Shown here: one piece after another, positions 28,570 through 38,091 of the stretch
Layout: each line of letters starts with the position of its first letter
Position numbering within the stretch: position 1 is the stretch's first letter
From: Pseudomonas sp. DG56-2
Lineage (GTDB): Bacteria; Pseudomonadota; Gammaproteobacteria; Pseudomonadales; Pseudomonadaceae
Assembly (NCBI RefSeq): GCF_004803755.1
Contig: NZ_CP032311.1
Coordinates: 5,544,001-5,608,000, forward strand
Length of the DNA stretch: 64,000 bases
Direction: 5' to 3'
Translations under genes and position numbers: made by a program
Notes under the pieces: model-generated
What the model was told of the DNA's origin: nothing
What the model saw: the letters and a program-made list of their open reading frames with translations, nothing else
The model's database searches: none

Positions 28570-28884
28570 ATGCGTCTCAACGTTGCAGTCGCAACCCTTG
28601 CCCTGCTCTCCCTGCCAATCGGTTCAGCCATGGCCGATACCTTCTGGCGTAATGTCATTTCCTCTGGCGCAACCACAGGCTCTACCTACCTCACCTCCAA
28701 AGACCACAAACTGGTCCTTGCCGCACAGGACGATGCAGGCAGTTTCGTTGCCAGCGAAGGTGCTATCCGAGGCCCTTATCTGGAGTCTGCCATACACAAG
28801 GTGCGGGCCGAAAATCCCGGCCTGGAAGCGAGCGACATGGATCTGGCCAATGCCATTCTGGCCAAGAATGCTGTAAGCGAGTAA
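28570..28884 (+). CDS. DUF2388 family small secreted protein
   Basis: A 104-residue protein with a clear signal peptide (MRLNVAVATLALLSLPIGSAMA, cleaved before DTFW). The mature 82 residues carry the family pattern: SSGATTGSTYLTSKDHKLVLAAQDDAGSFVASEGAIRGPYLESAI, then an acidic/Ala C-terminus. DUF2388 proteins are common in pseudomonads, often in tandem, with unknown function. It lies 54 bp after the orphan ATPase on the same strand, so co-transcription is possible, but nothing ties them functionally. Confidence 0.88.
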   Translation: MRLNVAVATLALLSLPIGSAMADTFWRNVISSGATTGSTYLTSKDHKLVLAAQDDAGSFVASEGAIRGPYLESAIHKVRAENPGLEASDMDLANAILAKNAVSE

Positions 28885-28896
28885 TTCACTCTCGCA

Positions 28897-28930
28897 GGAC
28901 CAGTACGCTCCCGCGAGGGCGTACTGGTCC
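28897..28930. terminator. Convergent terminator-like hairpin, DUF2388 gene / gcvP
   Basis: A 12-bp perfect stem ggaccagtacgc/gcgtactggtcc (28897-28908/28919-28930) with a 10-nt loop fills the 50 bp between the converging stops. No long T-run follows, so it may work with Rho or as a 3' stabiliser. Confidence 0.65.
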
Positions 28931-28934
28931 GCGA

Positions 28935-31811
28935 TCAACTGCGATAGTCCTCAACAGGAACACAGGCACAGAACAGGTTCCTGTCACCAAACACGTTGTC
29001 CACCCGATTAACCGCGGGCCAGTATTTATGCTGTCGCACATGGTCGCTGGGGGCAATTCCCTGGGCGATGCTGTACGCACGTTCCCACACGCCCAATACA
29101 TCAGCCAAGCTATGTGGCGCATGCTTGAGCGGGTTATCGTCTGCTGACCAGTTCCCGTCCTGCACTTCACGAATCTCTGCGCGAATACTCAGCATCGCTT
29201 CGACAAAGCGATCCAGCTCCGCCTTCGATTCGCTCTCGGTAGGCTCGACCATCAATGTCCCCGGTACCGGGAACGACATGGTCGGTGCATGGAAGCCATA
29301 ATCCATGAGGCGCTTGGCCACATCCTCTTCGGTAATTCCGGTCAAGGCTTTCAGCGGCCGCAGATCCAGGATGCATTCATGGGCGACGCGCTCATTGCGG
29401 CCCCGATAGAGCACCGGAAACGCCCCTCCTAGCCGTTCAGCCAGATAGTTGGCCGACAGGATCGCCACCTCACTGGCATCGGCCAACTGCGGGCCCATCA
29501 TGGCGATGTACATCCAACTGATCGGCAAAATACTGGCGCTGCCCCAAGGCGCCGCACTGACCGCAGTGTTCTGTGGATCGGGCCCAGGCACCGGGATGAC
29601 CGGATGGCTGGCGACAAAAGGGGCCAGATGGGCGCGTACGCCAATCGGGCCCATGCCTGGACCGCCGCCACCATGAGGAATGCAAAAGGTCTTGTGCAGG
29701 TTCATGTGTGAAACATCGGCACCGATATCAGCTGGCCGGGTCAAACCGACCTGAGCATTGAGGTTGGCCCCGTCCATGTACACCTGGCCGCCCTGCTTGT
29801 GGATAACGTCGCAAATTTCACTGATGCCTTCTTCATACACCCCGTGGGTCGATGGATAGGTGGCCATCAAACACGACAAACGCTCGCCTGCGGCCTGCGC
29901 TTTGGCGGTCAGGTCGGCAAGGTCGACGTTGCCGGCCTCATCGCACTCGACAATCACCACCTGCATGCCTGCCATCTGCGCCGAAGCCGGGTTGGTGCCG
30001 TGGGCCGACGAAGGGATCAGACAAATATCGCGCTGACTCTGGTGGCGGCTACGGTGATACTTGGCAATTGCCATCAAGCCGGCGTACTCGCCCTGCGCAC
30101 CGGAGTTAGGCTGCATGCAGATCGCGTCGAATCCCGTGATCGCACACAACCAGTCTTCCAGTTCATCGATCATCGCCTTGTAGCCCTGCACCTGTGCGGC
30201 GGGTGCAAACGGGTGCAACAGCGCAAAACCCGGCCAGGTAATCGGGATCATTTCGCTGCTGGCATTGAGTTTCATGGTGCATGAGCCTAGCGGGATCATC
30301 GACTGGTTCAGCGCCAGATCCTTGTTTTCCAGTTGTTTGAGATAACGCAGCATCTCGGTTTCGCTGTGATGCAGGTTGAACACCGGATGGGTGAGATAGG
30401 CCGAGCTTCGTTGCAGCCCTGCCGGAATACCTTCGGGCAAGGTCTGCGCATCGAGGTCGTCCATATCCAGGCCATGATCTGCACCGAGAAATATATCGAA
30501 CAAACGCAGCACAGTTGCCTGGTCGCACGTCTCGTCAAGGCTGACGCCCAACTGGCCGCGGCCGAGAATGCGCAGGTTGATCTGAGCAGCTTCGGCACTT
30601 TGGATAATCGCGGTCTGGCTGCCGCCCACTTCCAGGGTCAGGGTATCGAAAAAGTGCTCATTGAGACGTTTGATGCCTTTGCTGTGCAAACCGGCAGCAA
30701 GCATGGACGTCAGCCGGTGAACCCGCTGGGCAATGCGCAGCAAGCCTTGAGGGCCGTGATACACCGCGTAGAATGCAGCGATGTTGGCCAGCAGCACCTG
30801 CGCAGTACAAATGTTGGAGTTGGCTTTCTCACGACGAATATGCTGCTCACGGGTCTGCAAGGCCATTCGCAGTGCCACGTTTCCACGCGCATCCTTGGAC
30901 ACGCCGATAATGCGCCCAGGCATGGCGCGCTTGAACTCATCACGGCAAGCAAAATAGGCCGCATGTGGGCCACCATAGCCCATCGGCACTCCGAATCGCT
31001 GCGACGACCCCAACACCACGTCCGCTCCCAACTCACCAGGCGGGGTCAGCATCAGCAAGCTGAGCAGGTCGGCAGCCACACAGGCGAGGGCGTGCTGCTT
31101 GTGCAACTGTTCGATCAGTGGCGTCAGATCGACAATGTCGCCGTGGGTATCCGGGTACTGCAGTAAAGCACCAAATACCTGGTAGTTGGCCAGGTTATCC
31201 AGCGTATCGACCACCAACTCGAAACCAAAACCTTCGGCACGGGTTTGCACTACCGACAGGGTTTGCGGGTGGCAGTGTTCATCGGCGAAGAACACATTGC
31301 TTTTCGACTTGGCCATGCGCTTGGCCAGGGCCATGGCTTCCGCTGCCGCGGTGGCTTCATCAAGCAACGAGGCGTTGGCCAGGTCCAGACCGGTGAGGTC
31401 GATGATCATCTGCTGGAAATTCAGCAACGCTTCGAGGCGACCTTGGGCAATCTCCGGCTGATAGGGGGTGTAGGCAGTGTACCAACCCGGATTTTCCAGC
31501 ACGTTGCGCAGAATGACCGTCGGCGTGAGCGTACCGTGGTAGCCCATGCCAATCAGGCTGGTCCACACCTGGTTCTGCTCGGCATAACCTCTGAGTTTGC
31601 TCAGGGCCGCCTGTTCATCCAGGGCAGCGGGCAGTTCCAGTGGACGGTTCAAGCGAATGCCCGGAGGTACGGTCTGCTCGATCAGTTCGCGACGAGTGCC
31701 GAGCCCCAGGGCCTGGAGCATGGCTTGCTGTTCCGAGGCATCTGGCCCCAGATGGCGATACAGGAAAGGATTAACTTCGAAAAGTTGGCTCAGGGACGGC
31801 GACTGGGACAT
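28935..31811 (-). CDS. gcvP: Glycine dehydrogenase (decarboxylating), P-protein
   Basis: A 958-residue PLP enzyme of the glycine cleavage system; it decarboxylates glycine and passes the aminomethyl group to the lipoyl arm of GcvH. Both halves of the fused P-protein are present: N-terminal [17 protein letters not shown] to about 450, then C-terminal [13 protein letters not shown] and the PLP-binding Lys707 in [20 protein letters not shown]. It is the last gene of gcvT-gcvH-gcvP. The ribosome-binding region (aggaagagag) lies in a hairpin (separate entry), so translation may be controlled independently of gcvH. Confidence 0.97.
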   Translation of the reverse strand: MSQSPSLSQLFEVNPFLYRHLGPDASEQQAMLQALGLGTRRELIEQTVPPGIRLNRPLELPAALDEQAALSKLRGYAEQNQVWTSLIGMGYHGTLTPTVILRNVLENPGWYTAYTPYQPEIAQGRLEALLNFQQMIIDLTGLDLANASLLDEATAAAEAMALAKRMAKSKSNVFFADEHCHPQTLSVVQTRAEGFGFELVVDTLDNLANYQVFGALLQYPDTHGDIVDLTPLIEQLHKQHALACVAADLLSLLMLTPPGELGADVVLGSSQRFGVPMGYGGPHAAYFACRDEFKRAMPGRIIGVSKDARGNVALRMALQTREQHIRREKANSNICTAQVLLANIAAFYAVYHGPQGLLRIAQRVHRLTSMLAAGLHSKGIKRLNEHFFDTLTLEVGGSQTAIIQSAEAAQINLRILGRGQLGVSLDETCDQATVLRLFDIFLGADHGLDMDDLDAQTLPEGIPAGLQRSSAYLTHPVFNLHHSETEMLRYLKQLENKDLALNQSMIPLGSCTMKLNASSEMIPITWPGFALLHPFAPAAQVQGYKAMIDELEDWLCAITGFDAICMQPNSGAQGEYAGLMAIAKYHRSRHQSQRDICLIPSSAHGTNPASAQMAGMQVVIVECDEAGNVDLADLTAKAQAAGERLSCLMATYPSTHGVYEEGISEICDVIHKQGGQVYMDGANLNAQVGLTRPADIGADVSHMNLHKTFCIPHGGGGPGMGPIGVRAHLAPFVASHPVIPVPGPDPQNTAVSAAPWGSASILPISWMYIAMMGPQLADASEVAILSANYLAERLGGAFPVLYRGRNERVAHECILDLRPLKALTGITEEDVAKRLMDYGFHAPTMSFPVPGTLMVEPTESESKAELDRFVEAMLSIRAEIREVQDGNWSADDNPLKHAPHSLADVLGVWERAYSIAQGIAPSDHVRQHKYWPAVNRVDNVFGDRNLFCACVPVEDYRS

Positions 31812-31819
31812 AGCGGCTC

Positions 31820-31873
31820 TCTCTTCCTAGACCAAGCCCCGAGCAGTCGAGGCATATTGAGTCTAGGAAGAGA
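31820..31873 (-). promoter_or_regulatory. Hairpin covering the gcvP ribosome-binding region
   Basis: A 13-bp perfect stem tctcttcctagac/gtctaggaagaga (31820-31832/31861-31873). Inside it, a further 7-pair stem with one G-U (gcctcga/tcggggc, minus strand) closes on ctgc. The arm next to gcvP contains the purine tract serving as its Shine-Dalgarno. No T-run follows, so this is not an intrinsic terminator. It fills most of the 81-bp gcvH-gcvP gap. Confidence 0.6.
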
Positions 31874-31892
31874 TTGCCGCTTGTGTGAAAAA

Positions 31893-32276
31893 CTATTCGC
31901 CGATGGCCGCTTTGTAGCCAGCAGCGTCGAGCAGTTTTTCCAGTTCGGCAGTGTCAGTTGGCTTGAGCTTGAAGATCCAGCTGGCATACGGATCGCTGTT
32001 CAGCGACTCTGGGCTATCAGCCAGTTCTTCATTTACCGCGATCACTTCACCACCTACTGGTGCATAGATGTCCGAGGCGGCCTTGACCGACTCAACCACA
32101 CCGGCAGCCTCGCCTGCGGCAAAAACTTTGCCGACTTCCGCCAGTTCGACGAACACCACGTCACCCAGCGCTTCCTGGGCGTGGTCGCTGATACCGACAG
32201 TTACCGTGCCATCAGCTTCCAACCGGGCCCACTCGTGGCTTTCGGCAAAACGCAGGTCGGCGGGGATATTGCTCAT
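31893..32276 (-). CDS. gcvH: Glycine cleavage system H-protein
   Basis: A 127-residue lipoyl carrier that shuttles the aminomethyl group between GcvP, GcvT and lipoamide dehydrogenase. The lipoylated residue is Lys65 in [20 protein letters not shown], and the N-terminus shows [11 protein letters not shown] and the [12 protein letters not shown] strand typical of the family. It lies between gcvT (46 bp upstream) and gcvP. Lipoamide dehydrogenase (L-protein) is not in this window and would be shared with other complexes. Confidence 0.97.
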   Translation of the reverse strand: MSNIPADLRFAESHEWARLEADGTVTVGISDHAQEALGDVVFVELAEVGKVFAAGEAAGVVESVKAASDIYAPVGGEVIAVNEELADSPESLNSDPYASWIFKLKPTDTAELEKLLDAAGYKAAIGE

Positions 32277-32322
32277 CTTGTTTTCCTCGATAGGGTAAGC
32301 GGTAAGCCCGCCAGAATTAGGT

Positions 32323-33405
32323 TCAGATCAGAATCTTGCCATGGCGCACGAAGGTCGGTTTGACCACCCGCACCGGATACCATTTGCCACGGATTTCTAC
32401 TTCGGCACGGTCTGCGGTTGCCATCGGCACCCGCGCCAACGCAATCGACTTGCTCAGCGTAGGAGAGAAACTACCACTGGTGATCTCCCCTTCGCCAATA
32501 TTGGCTACGCGCACTACCTGATGGGCTCGCAGCACGCCGCGTTCCTCCAGCACCAGCCCGACCAGTTTTTGATCGACGCCATGCTCGATTTCCGCCAACA
32601 ACCCGCTGCGACCGATGAAGTCGCGCTCTGCCGGTTCCCAGGCAACACTCCAGCCCAGGTTCGACGTCAGTGGCGTATGAGCCTCATCGATGTCCTGGCC
32701 ATACAAATTCATGCCCGCTTCCAGACGCAGCGTGTCGCGCGCACCAAGGCCGCTCGGGGCAATACCTGCGCCGACAAGGTCGTTGAAGAATGCAGGCGCC
32801 TGCAACGCGGGCAATATGATTTCCAGGCCGTCTTCGCCGGTATAACCGGTGCGGGCAACAAACCAGTCGCCTTCGACGCGGCCTTCGAAGGGTTTGAGTT
32901 CGCGAATCAGCGCAGCCCGTGGGGCGCTGACCAGTTCGGCAACCTTGGCCCGGGCATCCGGCCCCTGGATAGCCAGGATAGCCAGCTCCGGACGCTCGAT
33001 GAGCTCGACCAGGAACTGGCCTTTGTGGTCGTTCAACCACTTCAGGTCCTTGTCCCGTGTCGCCGCGTTGACGACCAGCCGATAACCGTCCTCACAACGG
33101 TAGACAATCATGTCGTCGATAACATTGCCCTGCTCGTTGAGCATGGTGCTGTACAGAGCTTTGCCGGACTCGGTAAGCCGGTCGACGTCGTTGGCCAGCA
33201 GGTACTGCAGCCAGACACGGGCCTGGTCGCCATGTACATCGATCACGGTCATATGGGAAACATCAAACACTCCGCAGTCGCTACGCACCTGATGGTGCTC
33301 TTCGACCTGAGAGCCATAATGCAAAGGCATGTCCCAACCGCCAAAATCGACCATCTTGGCGCCTAACGCCAAATGCAGGTCATAAAGAGGCGTGCGCAGT
33401 CCCAT
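32323..33405 (-). CDS. gcvT: Aminomethyltransferase (glycine cleavage T-protein)
   Basis: A 360-residue tetrahydrofolate-dependent enzyme that releases ammonia and forms 5,10-methylene-THF. Family features are [28 protein letters not shown], the [12 protein letters not shown] strand with its catalytic Asp region, and the [13 protein letters not shown] loop near 200. The C-terminal barrel ends [19 protein letters not shown]. It is the first gene of gcvTHP, with AAGGAG upstream of the ATG and a plausible sigma-70 promoter about 90 bp away. I see no tandem glycine riboswitch in its leader. Confidence 0.96.
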   Translation of the reverse strand: MGLRTPLYDLHLALGAKMVDFGGWDMPLHYGSQVEEHHQVRSDCGVFDVSHMTVIDVHGDQARVWLQYLLANDVDRLTESGKALYSTMLNEQGNVIDDMIVYRCEDGYRLVVNAATRDKDLKWLNDHKGQFLVELIERPELAILAIQGPDARAKVAELVSAPRAALIRELKPFEGRVEGDWFVARTGYTGEDGLEIILPALQAPAFFNDLVGAGIAPSGLGARDTLRLEAGMNLYGQDIDEAHTPLTSNLGWSVAWEPAERDFIGRSGLLAEIEHGVDQKLVGLVLEERGVLRAHQVVRVANIGEGEITSGSFSPTLSKSIALARVPMATADRAEVEIRGKWYPVRVVKPTFVRHGKILI

Positions 33406-33495
33406 GGGTTTCTCCTTCCGGGCGTGGCGAAGCTACGGCTGTTGGCAGCATTTCAGCTACCCGGTTTGTAGGACCGGCCGCAGCGAATGCCGCGC

Positions 33496-33524
33496 ATTGT
33501 AGCTGCAAGCTTGAAGGCTGACAC
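33496..33524 (-). promoter_or_regulatory. Candidate sigma-70 promoter of gcvTHP
   Basis: On the minus strand a -35-like gtgtca and a -10 tacaat are separated by 17 bp (33519-33524 and 33496-33501). This lies between the end of the upstream permease gene and gcvT and would give a leader of about 85 nt. The -35 match is 4 of 6. Confidence 0.45.
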
Positions 33525-33526
33525 CC

Positions 33527-35149
33527 TCAGCGCGTTTGACCTACACGATATGCCGAACGTCGAATCAGACCGATGACCGGCAAAAGGCCAACCAAAATCA
33601 GCGTCAGGGCAGGCAGCGAAGCCCGCGCCCACTCGCCCTCGCTGGTCATTTCGAACACACGCACAGCCAGCGTGTCCCAGCCAAACGGTCGCATCAATAA
33701 TGTCGCCGGCATTTCCTTGAGAACATCGACGAACACCAACAAGGCGGCGCTCAAAGCCCCCGGCACCAATAACGGCAGATATACCTTGAAAAATAATTTT
33801 GGACCGCTCACGCCAAGGCTGCGCGAAGCCTCCGGTAGCGAGGGGCGAATACGCTCCAGACTGGTTTCCAGCGGCCCGTAGGCCACGGCGATAAATCGCA
33901 CCAGGTACGCCAGCAGCAAAGCGAACAGACTGCCCAGCAACAATGGCCGACCGGCACCGCCCAACCAATTGGACAGTGGCACCACCAACTGATTGTCCAG
34001 GTAACTGAATGCCAGCATGATCGACACCGCCAGTACCGAGCCTGGCAAGGCGTATCCAAGATTGGCCAGACCTACTCCGGCACGAATGCTCGGCGTAGGC
34101 GCTTGACGATTGGCGAAGGCGAGCATCAACGCGACACTCACCGTGATCAGCGCCGCCATCGCACCCAGGTACAGGGTATGCAGAATCAGGCTGGTGTAGC
34201 GCTCATCAAGATCGAAACGGCCGCGCTGCCAGAACCACACCAGCAATTGCAGCAGCGGAATGACGAAGGCGCAGGCAAACACCAACAGGCACCAGCAGCT
34301 AGCAACCCATGCCTTCACGCCGTGCAAGTGGTACAGCGCCTTGCTCCTGGGCCGTTCGTTGCTGCCACGCACGGCGCCGCGGGCGCGACGCTCACCGTAA
34401 AGCACCAGCATCACCGCCAGCAATAAAAGACTGGCCAGTTGCGCAGCGCTCGAAAGGCTGAAGAAGCCATACCAGGTCTTGTAGATGGCGGTAGTGAAGG
34501 TGTCGAAGTTGAACACCGACACGGCGCCGAAGTCAGCCAGGGTTTCCATCAGCGCCAAGGCGATGCCTGCACCGATGGCTGGACGGGCCATCGGCAGCGC
34601 CACACGCCAGAACGCCTGCAGTGGCGAATGCCCAAGCACCCGCGCCGCTTCCATCAAGCCTCTGCCCTGGGCCAGGAAAGCGCTACGGGCAAGCAAATAC
34701 ACATAGGGATAGAACACCAGCACCAGGACGATGATCACCCCACCTGTGGAACGCACCCGAGGCAGACGCATGGGCCCAAACCACTCACGCAGCAAGGTTT
34801 GCACCGGCCCGGAAAAATCCAGTAGGCCGACAAAAACAAATGCCAACACATAAGCAGGAATCGCGAACGGCAGCATCAACGCCCAGTCCAGCCAGCGTCT
34901 GCCAGGGAATTCACACAGGCTGGTTAGCCAGGCCAGGCTGACACCCAGCACGGTCACTCCGACGCCGACCCCCACGATGAGGGTCAAGGTGTTGCCCAGC
35001 AAGCGGCTCATCTGGGTATCGAGCAGGTGCGACCAGATTTGCATGTCGACCGACTGCCAGGACAACAGCAGTACGCTCAGCGGCAGCAGTACCAGGGCGG
35101 CAACTGCAAAAACCAGGGGATACCAGCGACGTTGGGCGGGGTGAGCCAA
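33527..35149 (-). CDS. Iron(III)-type ABC transporter permease (FbpB/SfuB family)
   Basis: A 540-residue permease made of two fused halves, each with an ABC-permease EAA loop: LMEAARVLGHSPLQAFWRVALPMARP in the first and LPEASRSLGVSGPKLFFKVYLPLL in the second. About twelve hydrophobic segments are visible. Fused permeases of this kind transport ferric iron or related cargo. It follows the binding protein gene across a 113-bp REP-containing gap. No ATPase gene is nearby, so a subunit encoded elsewhere must be shared. The order gcvPHT next to this pair is shared with P. aeruginosa. Confidence 0.92.
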   Translation of the reverse strand: MAHPAQRRWYPLVFAVAALVLLPLSVLLLSWQSVDMQIWSHLLDTQMSRLLGNTLTLIVGVGVGVTVLGVSLAWLTSLCEFPGRRWLDWALMLPFAIPAYVLAFVFVGLLDFSGPVQTLLREWFGPMRLPRVRSTGGVIIVLVLVFYPYVYLLARSAFLAQGRGLMEAARVLGHSPLQAFWRVALPMARPAIGAGIALALMETLADFGAVSVFNFDTFTTAIYKTWYGFFSLSSAAQLASLLLLAVMLVLYGERRARGAVRGSNERPRSKALYHLHGVKAWVASCWCLLVFACAFVIPLLQLLVWFWQRGRFDLDERYTSLILHTLYLGAMAALITVSVALMLAFANRQAPTPSIRAGVGLANLGYALPGSVLAVSIMLAFSYLDNQLVVPLSNWLGGAGRPLLLGSLFALLLAYLVRFIAVAYGPLETSLERIRPSLPEASRSLGVSGPKLFFKVYLPLLVPGALSAALLVFVDVLKEMPATLLMRPFGWDTLAVRVFEMTSEGEWARASLPALTLILVGLLPVIGLIRRSAYRVGQTR

Positions 35150-35172
35150 AAGGACAAATCTCTTTGTAAATA

Positions 35173-35237
35173 GGAACGGGCTTACGCCGCGATTGCATTA
35201 TGTCAGTCATCTCGCAATCGCGGGGCAAGCCCGTTCC
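35173..35237. repeat. Inverted REP pair inside the iron ABC operon
   Basis: Arms 35173-35195 and 35215-35237 match at 21 of 23 positions (ggaacgggcttacgccgcg and its partner) around a 19-nt spacer. The right arm continues with the REP core tcgcggggcaagcccg. It lies between the binding-protein stop and the permease start, where such hairpins commonly lower expression of the downstream membrane component. Confidence 0.85.
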
Positions 35238-35262
35238 CACAGGGGCCTATCAGGGCACCGAC

Positions 35263-36264
35263 TTAGTTCCAGCCAGCCCGATCCATCAGGCGAATCGCCT
35301 CAGCCTGACGCTTACCAGCCACTTCGACAGGGATAGTGTCGGCCTTGAACGTTCCCCAAGCAGCGACTTCTTCGGAAGGCGCGACTTTCGGATTGGCCGG
35401 GAACTCCTGGTTCACGCCAGCGAAAATTTTCTGCGCATCTTCACCCGTCATCCATTCAACCAACTTGGTGGCGGCTTCAGGATGTGGCGCATATTTGGTC
35501 AGGCCAATGCCCGACAGGTTGACGTGCACGCCGCGGTCGGCCTGGTTTGGCCAGAACAGCTTGACCGCAAGGTTCGGATTTTCCTTGTGCAGGCGACCGT
35601 AGTAGTAGGTGTTGACGATACCAACGTCGCACTGACCTGCGTTGATGGCCTGCAGCAAGGCGGTGTCATCGGAGAACACATCCGTGGACAGGTTGTTGAC
35701 CCAGCCCTTGATGATTTCTTCGGTCTTCTTCTCGCCGTGGGTTTCGATCAGGGTGGCGGTCAGCGATTGGTTATAAACCTTTTTCGCCGTGCGCAGGCAC
35801 AGACGACCTTCCCAGTTCTTGTCGGCCAGGGCTTCGTAAGTGCTCAGTTCTTCAGGCTTCACTCGATCGGTGGAGTAAGCGATGGTCCGCGCCCGCAAGC
35901 TCAAGCCGGTCCAATCGTGGGACGAAGCACGGTACTGCTTGGGAATATTGGCATCGATCACTTCGGATTTGATCGGCTGCAAAATGCCCATCTGCTCGGC
36001 CTGCCAGAGGTTGCCGGCATCGACAGTCAGTAGCAAGTCAGCAGTGGCGTTCTTGCCCTCGGCCTTGATGCGTTGCATCAAAGGCGCTTCTTTGTCGGTG
36101 ATGAACTTGACCTTGACCCCGGTCTTGGCCGTGTAGGCATCGAAAACCGGCTTGATCAACTCATCGATACGCGAGGAATACACCACCACTTCATCCGCAG
36201 CCTGGGCGGTACCGCCCAGCAGGGTCAAAGCCAGAGCGGCCAGTACGTACTTGCGTGGCAACAT
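35263..36264 (-). CDS. Iron(III)-type ABC transporter periplasmic binding protein (FbpA family)
   Basis: A 333-residue binding protein with signal peptide [22 protein letters not shown] (cut before ADEVVVYSS). It has the ferric-binding pattern [17 protein letters not shown] near the N-terminus and the tandem tyrosines that coordinate Fe3+ in the family, seen as [26 protein letters not shown] and [15 protein letters not shown] are also typical. It is the first gene of the pair. Fe3+ is the likely cargo; no clear Fur box is seen, but a 21-bp palindrome lies about 30 bp upstream. Confidence 0.92.
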   Translation of the reverse strand: MLPRKYVLAALALTLLGGTAQAADEVVVYSSRIDELIKPVFDAYTAKTGVKVKFITDKEAPLMQRIKAEGKNATADLLLTVDAGNLWQAEQMGILQPIKSEVIDANIPKQYRASSHDWTGLSLRARTIAYSTDRVKPEELSTYEALADKNWEGRLCLRTAKKVYNQSLTATLIETHGEKKTEEIIKGWVNNLSTDVFSDDTALLQAINAGQCDVGIVNTYYYGRLHKENPNLAVKLFWPNQADRGVHVNLSGIGLTKYAPHPEAATKLVEWMTGEDAQKIFAGVNQEFPANPKVAPSEEVAAWGTFKADTIPVEVAGKRQAEAIRLMDRAGWN

Positions 36265-36295
36265 GGTGCATGTCCTCGAAGTTCAAAAGAGGTGC

Positions 36296-36316
36296 AAATG
36301 GTAGTTAATCCCATTT
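36296..36316. promoter_or_regulatory. Palindrome upstream of the iron-binding-protein gene
   Basis: aaatgg-tagttaatc-ccattt, perfect 6-bp arms with a 9-bp spacer, 32 bp before the start codon. Position suits an operator. Compared with the Fur consensus it matches at only about 7 of 19 positions, so another regulator is more likely if the site is real. Confidence 0.35.
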
Positions 36317-36379
36317 CCCATCTCAACTGAACTCATCGGGGAGGAGTTACCAGATGTTACTGCGCTTGCAAGGCTGGCC

Positions 36380-37603
36380 TCAGGACCGCGCCAACTCTGG
36401 CAGATCACCACTAAGCCCAAGGGCTTGACGTACAAACAAGGCCTTTGCTTCGGGCAGTTGTTCCACCCATTTCAGGCCGCTGTTGCGCAACCAGCGCAGC
36501 GGCAACTGGTCGGCCTGGAACAAACGTTCGAAGCCTTCCATCGCTGCCATAAGCGCCAGGTTGTGTGGCATACGCCGGCGTTCGTATCGGCTCAGGACGC
36601 GGATATCTGCCAATCGCTCCCCCCGCTCATAGGCGTGCTGGAGCTCTTCGGCCAAGGTGGCTGCATCGAGAAACCCCAGGTTGACGCCCTGCCCGGCCAA
36701 CGGATGGATGGTGTGGGCAGCATCGCCGATCAGCGCCAGGCCTTCTGCGACATAGCGCTTGGCATGCCGCTGGCGCAACGGCACGCACAGCCTTGGGTCG
36801 GCTTGCAGTACAGTGCCGAGACGGCCTTCGAAGGCGCGCTCCAGTTGTGCGCAGAAATCGCTATCTTCCAACTTCATCAGGCGCTCGGCCTGCTCTGGAG
36901 TGGTCGACCAGACAATCGAGCACCAATCCTGCTGGCCGTCGCGCAGCAGTGGCAGGAAAGCCAACGGACCGTCATCGGTAAAGCGTTGCCAGGCGGTAGC
37001 CTGATGCGGTTCAGAGCAGCGCACACTGGTAACGATGGCGTGATGCAGGTAGTCCCACTCACGCGTCTTGCAGCCCGTCAGGCGGCGCACCGCCGAGTGC
37101 GCACCATCAGCCGCAACCACCAGCGGTGCACGCAAGGTCCGGCCATCCGCGAGGGTCAGCAACCACTCATCACCGGAGCGGCGCATCTGCTCGAGACGCG
37201 CATTGGCCAGCAAACCGATTTCGCTGTCATGCAAGCGCTGCAGCAGGCCATCCTGAACTACGCGGTTTTCGACGATGTGGCCCAGCACGTGGGCGTGCAC
37301 ACTGGCCGCCGAAAAATGGATCTGGCCGGTGCCGCTGCCGTCCCAGACTCGCATGTCCGAATATGGGCTCAGGCGGCGCGCCTCAATCCCTTGCCAGGCG
37401 CCCAGGCGCTCCAGGATGCGCTGGCTGGCCATCGACAGGGCACTGACCCGTGGCTCGAAAGCAGACTGCTCGTCGAATGGTTTGACCGACAGCGGACTGC
37501 CATCGAGCAGGAGGATTTCCAGGCCACTGTGCTGGAGTGCCAGGGCCAGGGCGCTGCCGACCATACCGGCACCGACAATCAACAGATCTGCGCGCATTTC
37601 CAT
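36380..37603 (-). CDS. ubiI: FAD-dependent ubiquinone hydroxylase (UbiI/VisC-like)
   Basis: A 407-residue flavoprotein monooxygenase of the UbiH/UbiI/UbiF family, adding a hydroxyl to the ubiquinone ring, most likely at C5. FAD-binding motifs are the N-terminal LLIVGAGMVGSALALAL (GxGxxG), VVAADGAHSAVRRLTG (DG motif) and ALIGDAAHTIHPLAGQGVNLGF (GD motif). It is the last of pepP-ubiH-DUF4442-ubiI, 3 bp after the DUF4442 stop. Assignment to ubiI rather than ubiF rests on gene order next to ubiH; pseudomonads use Coq7 for the C6 step. Confidence 0.88.
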   Translation of the reverse strand: MEMRADLLIVGAGMVGSALALALQHSGLEILLLDGSPLSVKPFDEQSAFEPRVSALSMASQRILERLGAWQGIEARRLSPYSDMRVWDGSGTGQIHFSAASVHAHVLGHIVENRVVQDGLLQRLHDSEIGLLANARLEQMRRSGDEWLLTLADGRTLRAPLVVAADGAHSAVRRLTGCKTREWDYLHHAIVTSVRCSEPHQATAWQRFTDDGPLAFLPLLRDGQQDWCSIVWSTTPEQAERLMKLEDSDFCAQLERAFEGRLGTVLQADPRLCVPLRQRHAKRYVAEGLALIGDAAHTIHPLAGQGVNLGFLDAATLAEELQHAYERGERLADIRVLSRYERRRMPHNLALMAAMEGFERLFQADQLPLRWLRNSGLKWVEQLPEAKALFVRQALGLSGDLPELARS

Positions 37604-37606
37604 GCT

Positions 37607-38089
37607 TTAAGCCTGTCTCGCTTGCGGCTTGAGCCGCACGTATAGGGTTTTGTCGACCTGGGCCACCAACTCACCGGCAGCGTCACGGATATCGACTTGA
37701 AGTTTTGGCAGGTACTTTTTACCGCCTGCGGTGTGCTCGCGAATGTCAGCCAGCAACTCATCGCCGATGCGCAAGTCAGCGAACACCGGTCCTTTGCCCG
37801 GTGCGATAAAGTCGATACTGGCTGCCTTGTCCCAGACGATGTACTCACGACCCAGCAGCTCTATCAGCATCAGCATGTAGAACGGATCGACCATCGAATA
37901 GAGGCTGCCGCCAAACTGGGTACCAACATAGTTGCGGTTGAACCAGTGCAGGCCCATGCGCACCCTCACATGGCGCAAATCCGGGCTGATACTCAACACC
38001 CGAATACCGGCGCCAATATAAGGCGGATAAAAATTCAGCAGCCAGCGCAGCAGCCGTGCACGCCGGGCCAGTTTACGCGAGTCATCCAT
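37607..38089 (-). CDS. DUF4442 hot-dog-fold protein (thioesterase-like)
   Basis: A 160-residue soluble protein with a PaaI-like hot-dog pattern: a long N-terminal helix region (RRARLLRWLLNFYPPYIGAGIRVLSISPD), the central helix with NRNYVGTQFGGSLYSMVDPFYMLML, then DKAASIDFIAPGKGPVFADLRI. The family is annotated as DUF4442; substrates are unknown and acyl-CoA thioesterase activity is only a guess. It sits between ubiH and ubiI with gaps of 2 and 3 bp, so co-translation with two ubiquinone hydroxylases is certain at the mRNA level. Confidence 0.88.
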   Translation of the reverse strand: MDDSRKLARRARLLRWLLNFYPPYIGAGIRVLSISPDLRHVRVRMGLHWFNRNYVGTQFGGSLYSMVDPFYMLMLIELLGREYIVWDKAASIDFIAPGKGPVFADLRIGDELLADIREHTAGGKKYLPKLQVDIRDAAGELVAQVDKTLYVRLKPQARQA

Positions 38090-38091
38090 GC

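Noticed and set aside
33406..33526. Possible glycine riboswitch before gcvT
   Set aside because: The leader is only about 85 nt from the candidate promoter and shows no tandem aptamer or kink-turn pattern.
36296..36316. Fur box upstream of the iron-binding-protein gene
   Set aside because: Only about 7 of 19 positions agree with the Fur consensus. The palindrome is kept as an unassigned site.
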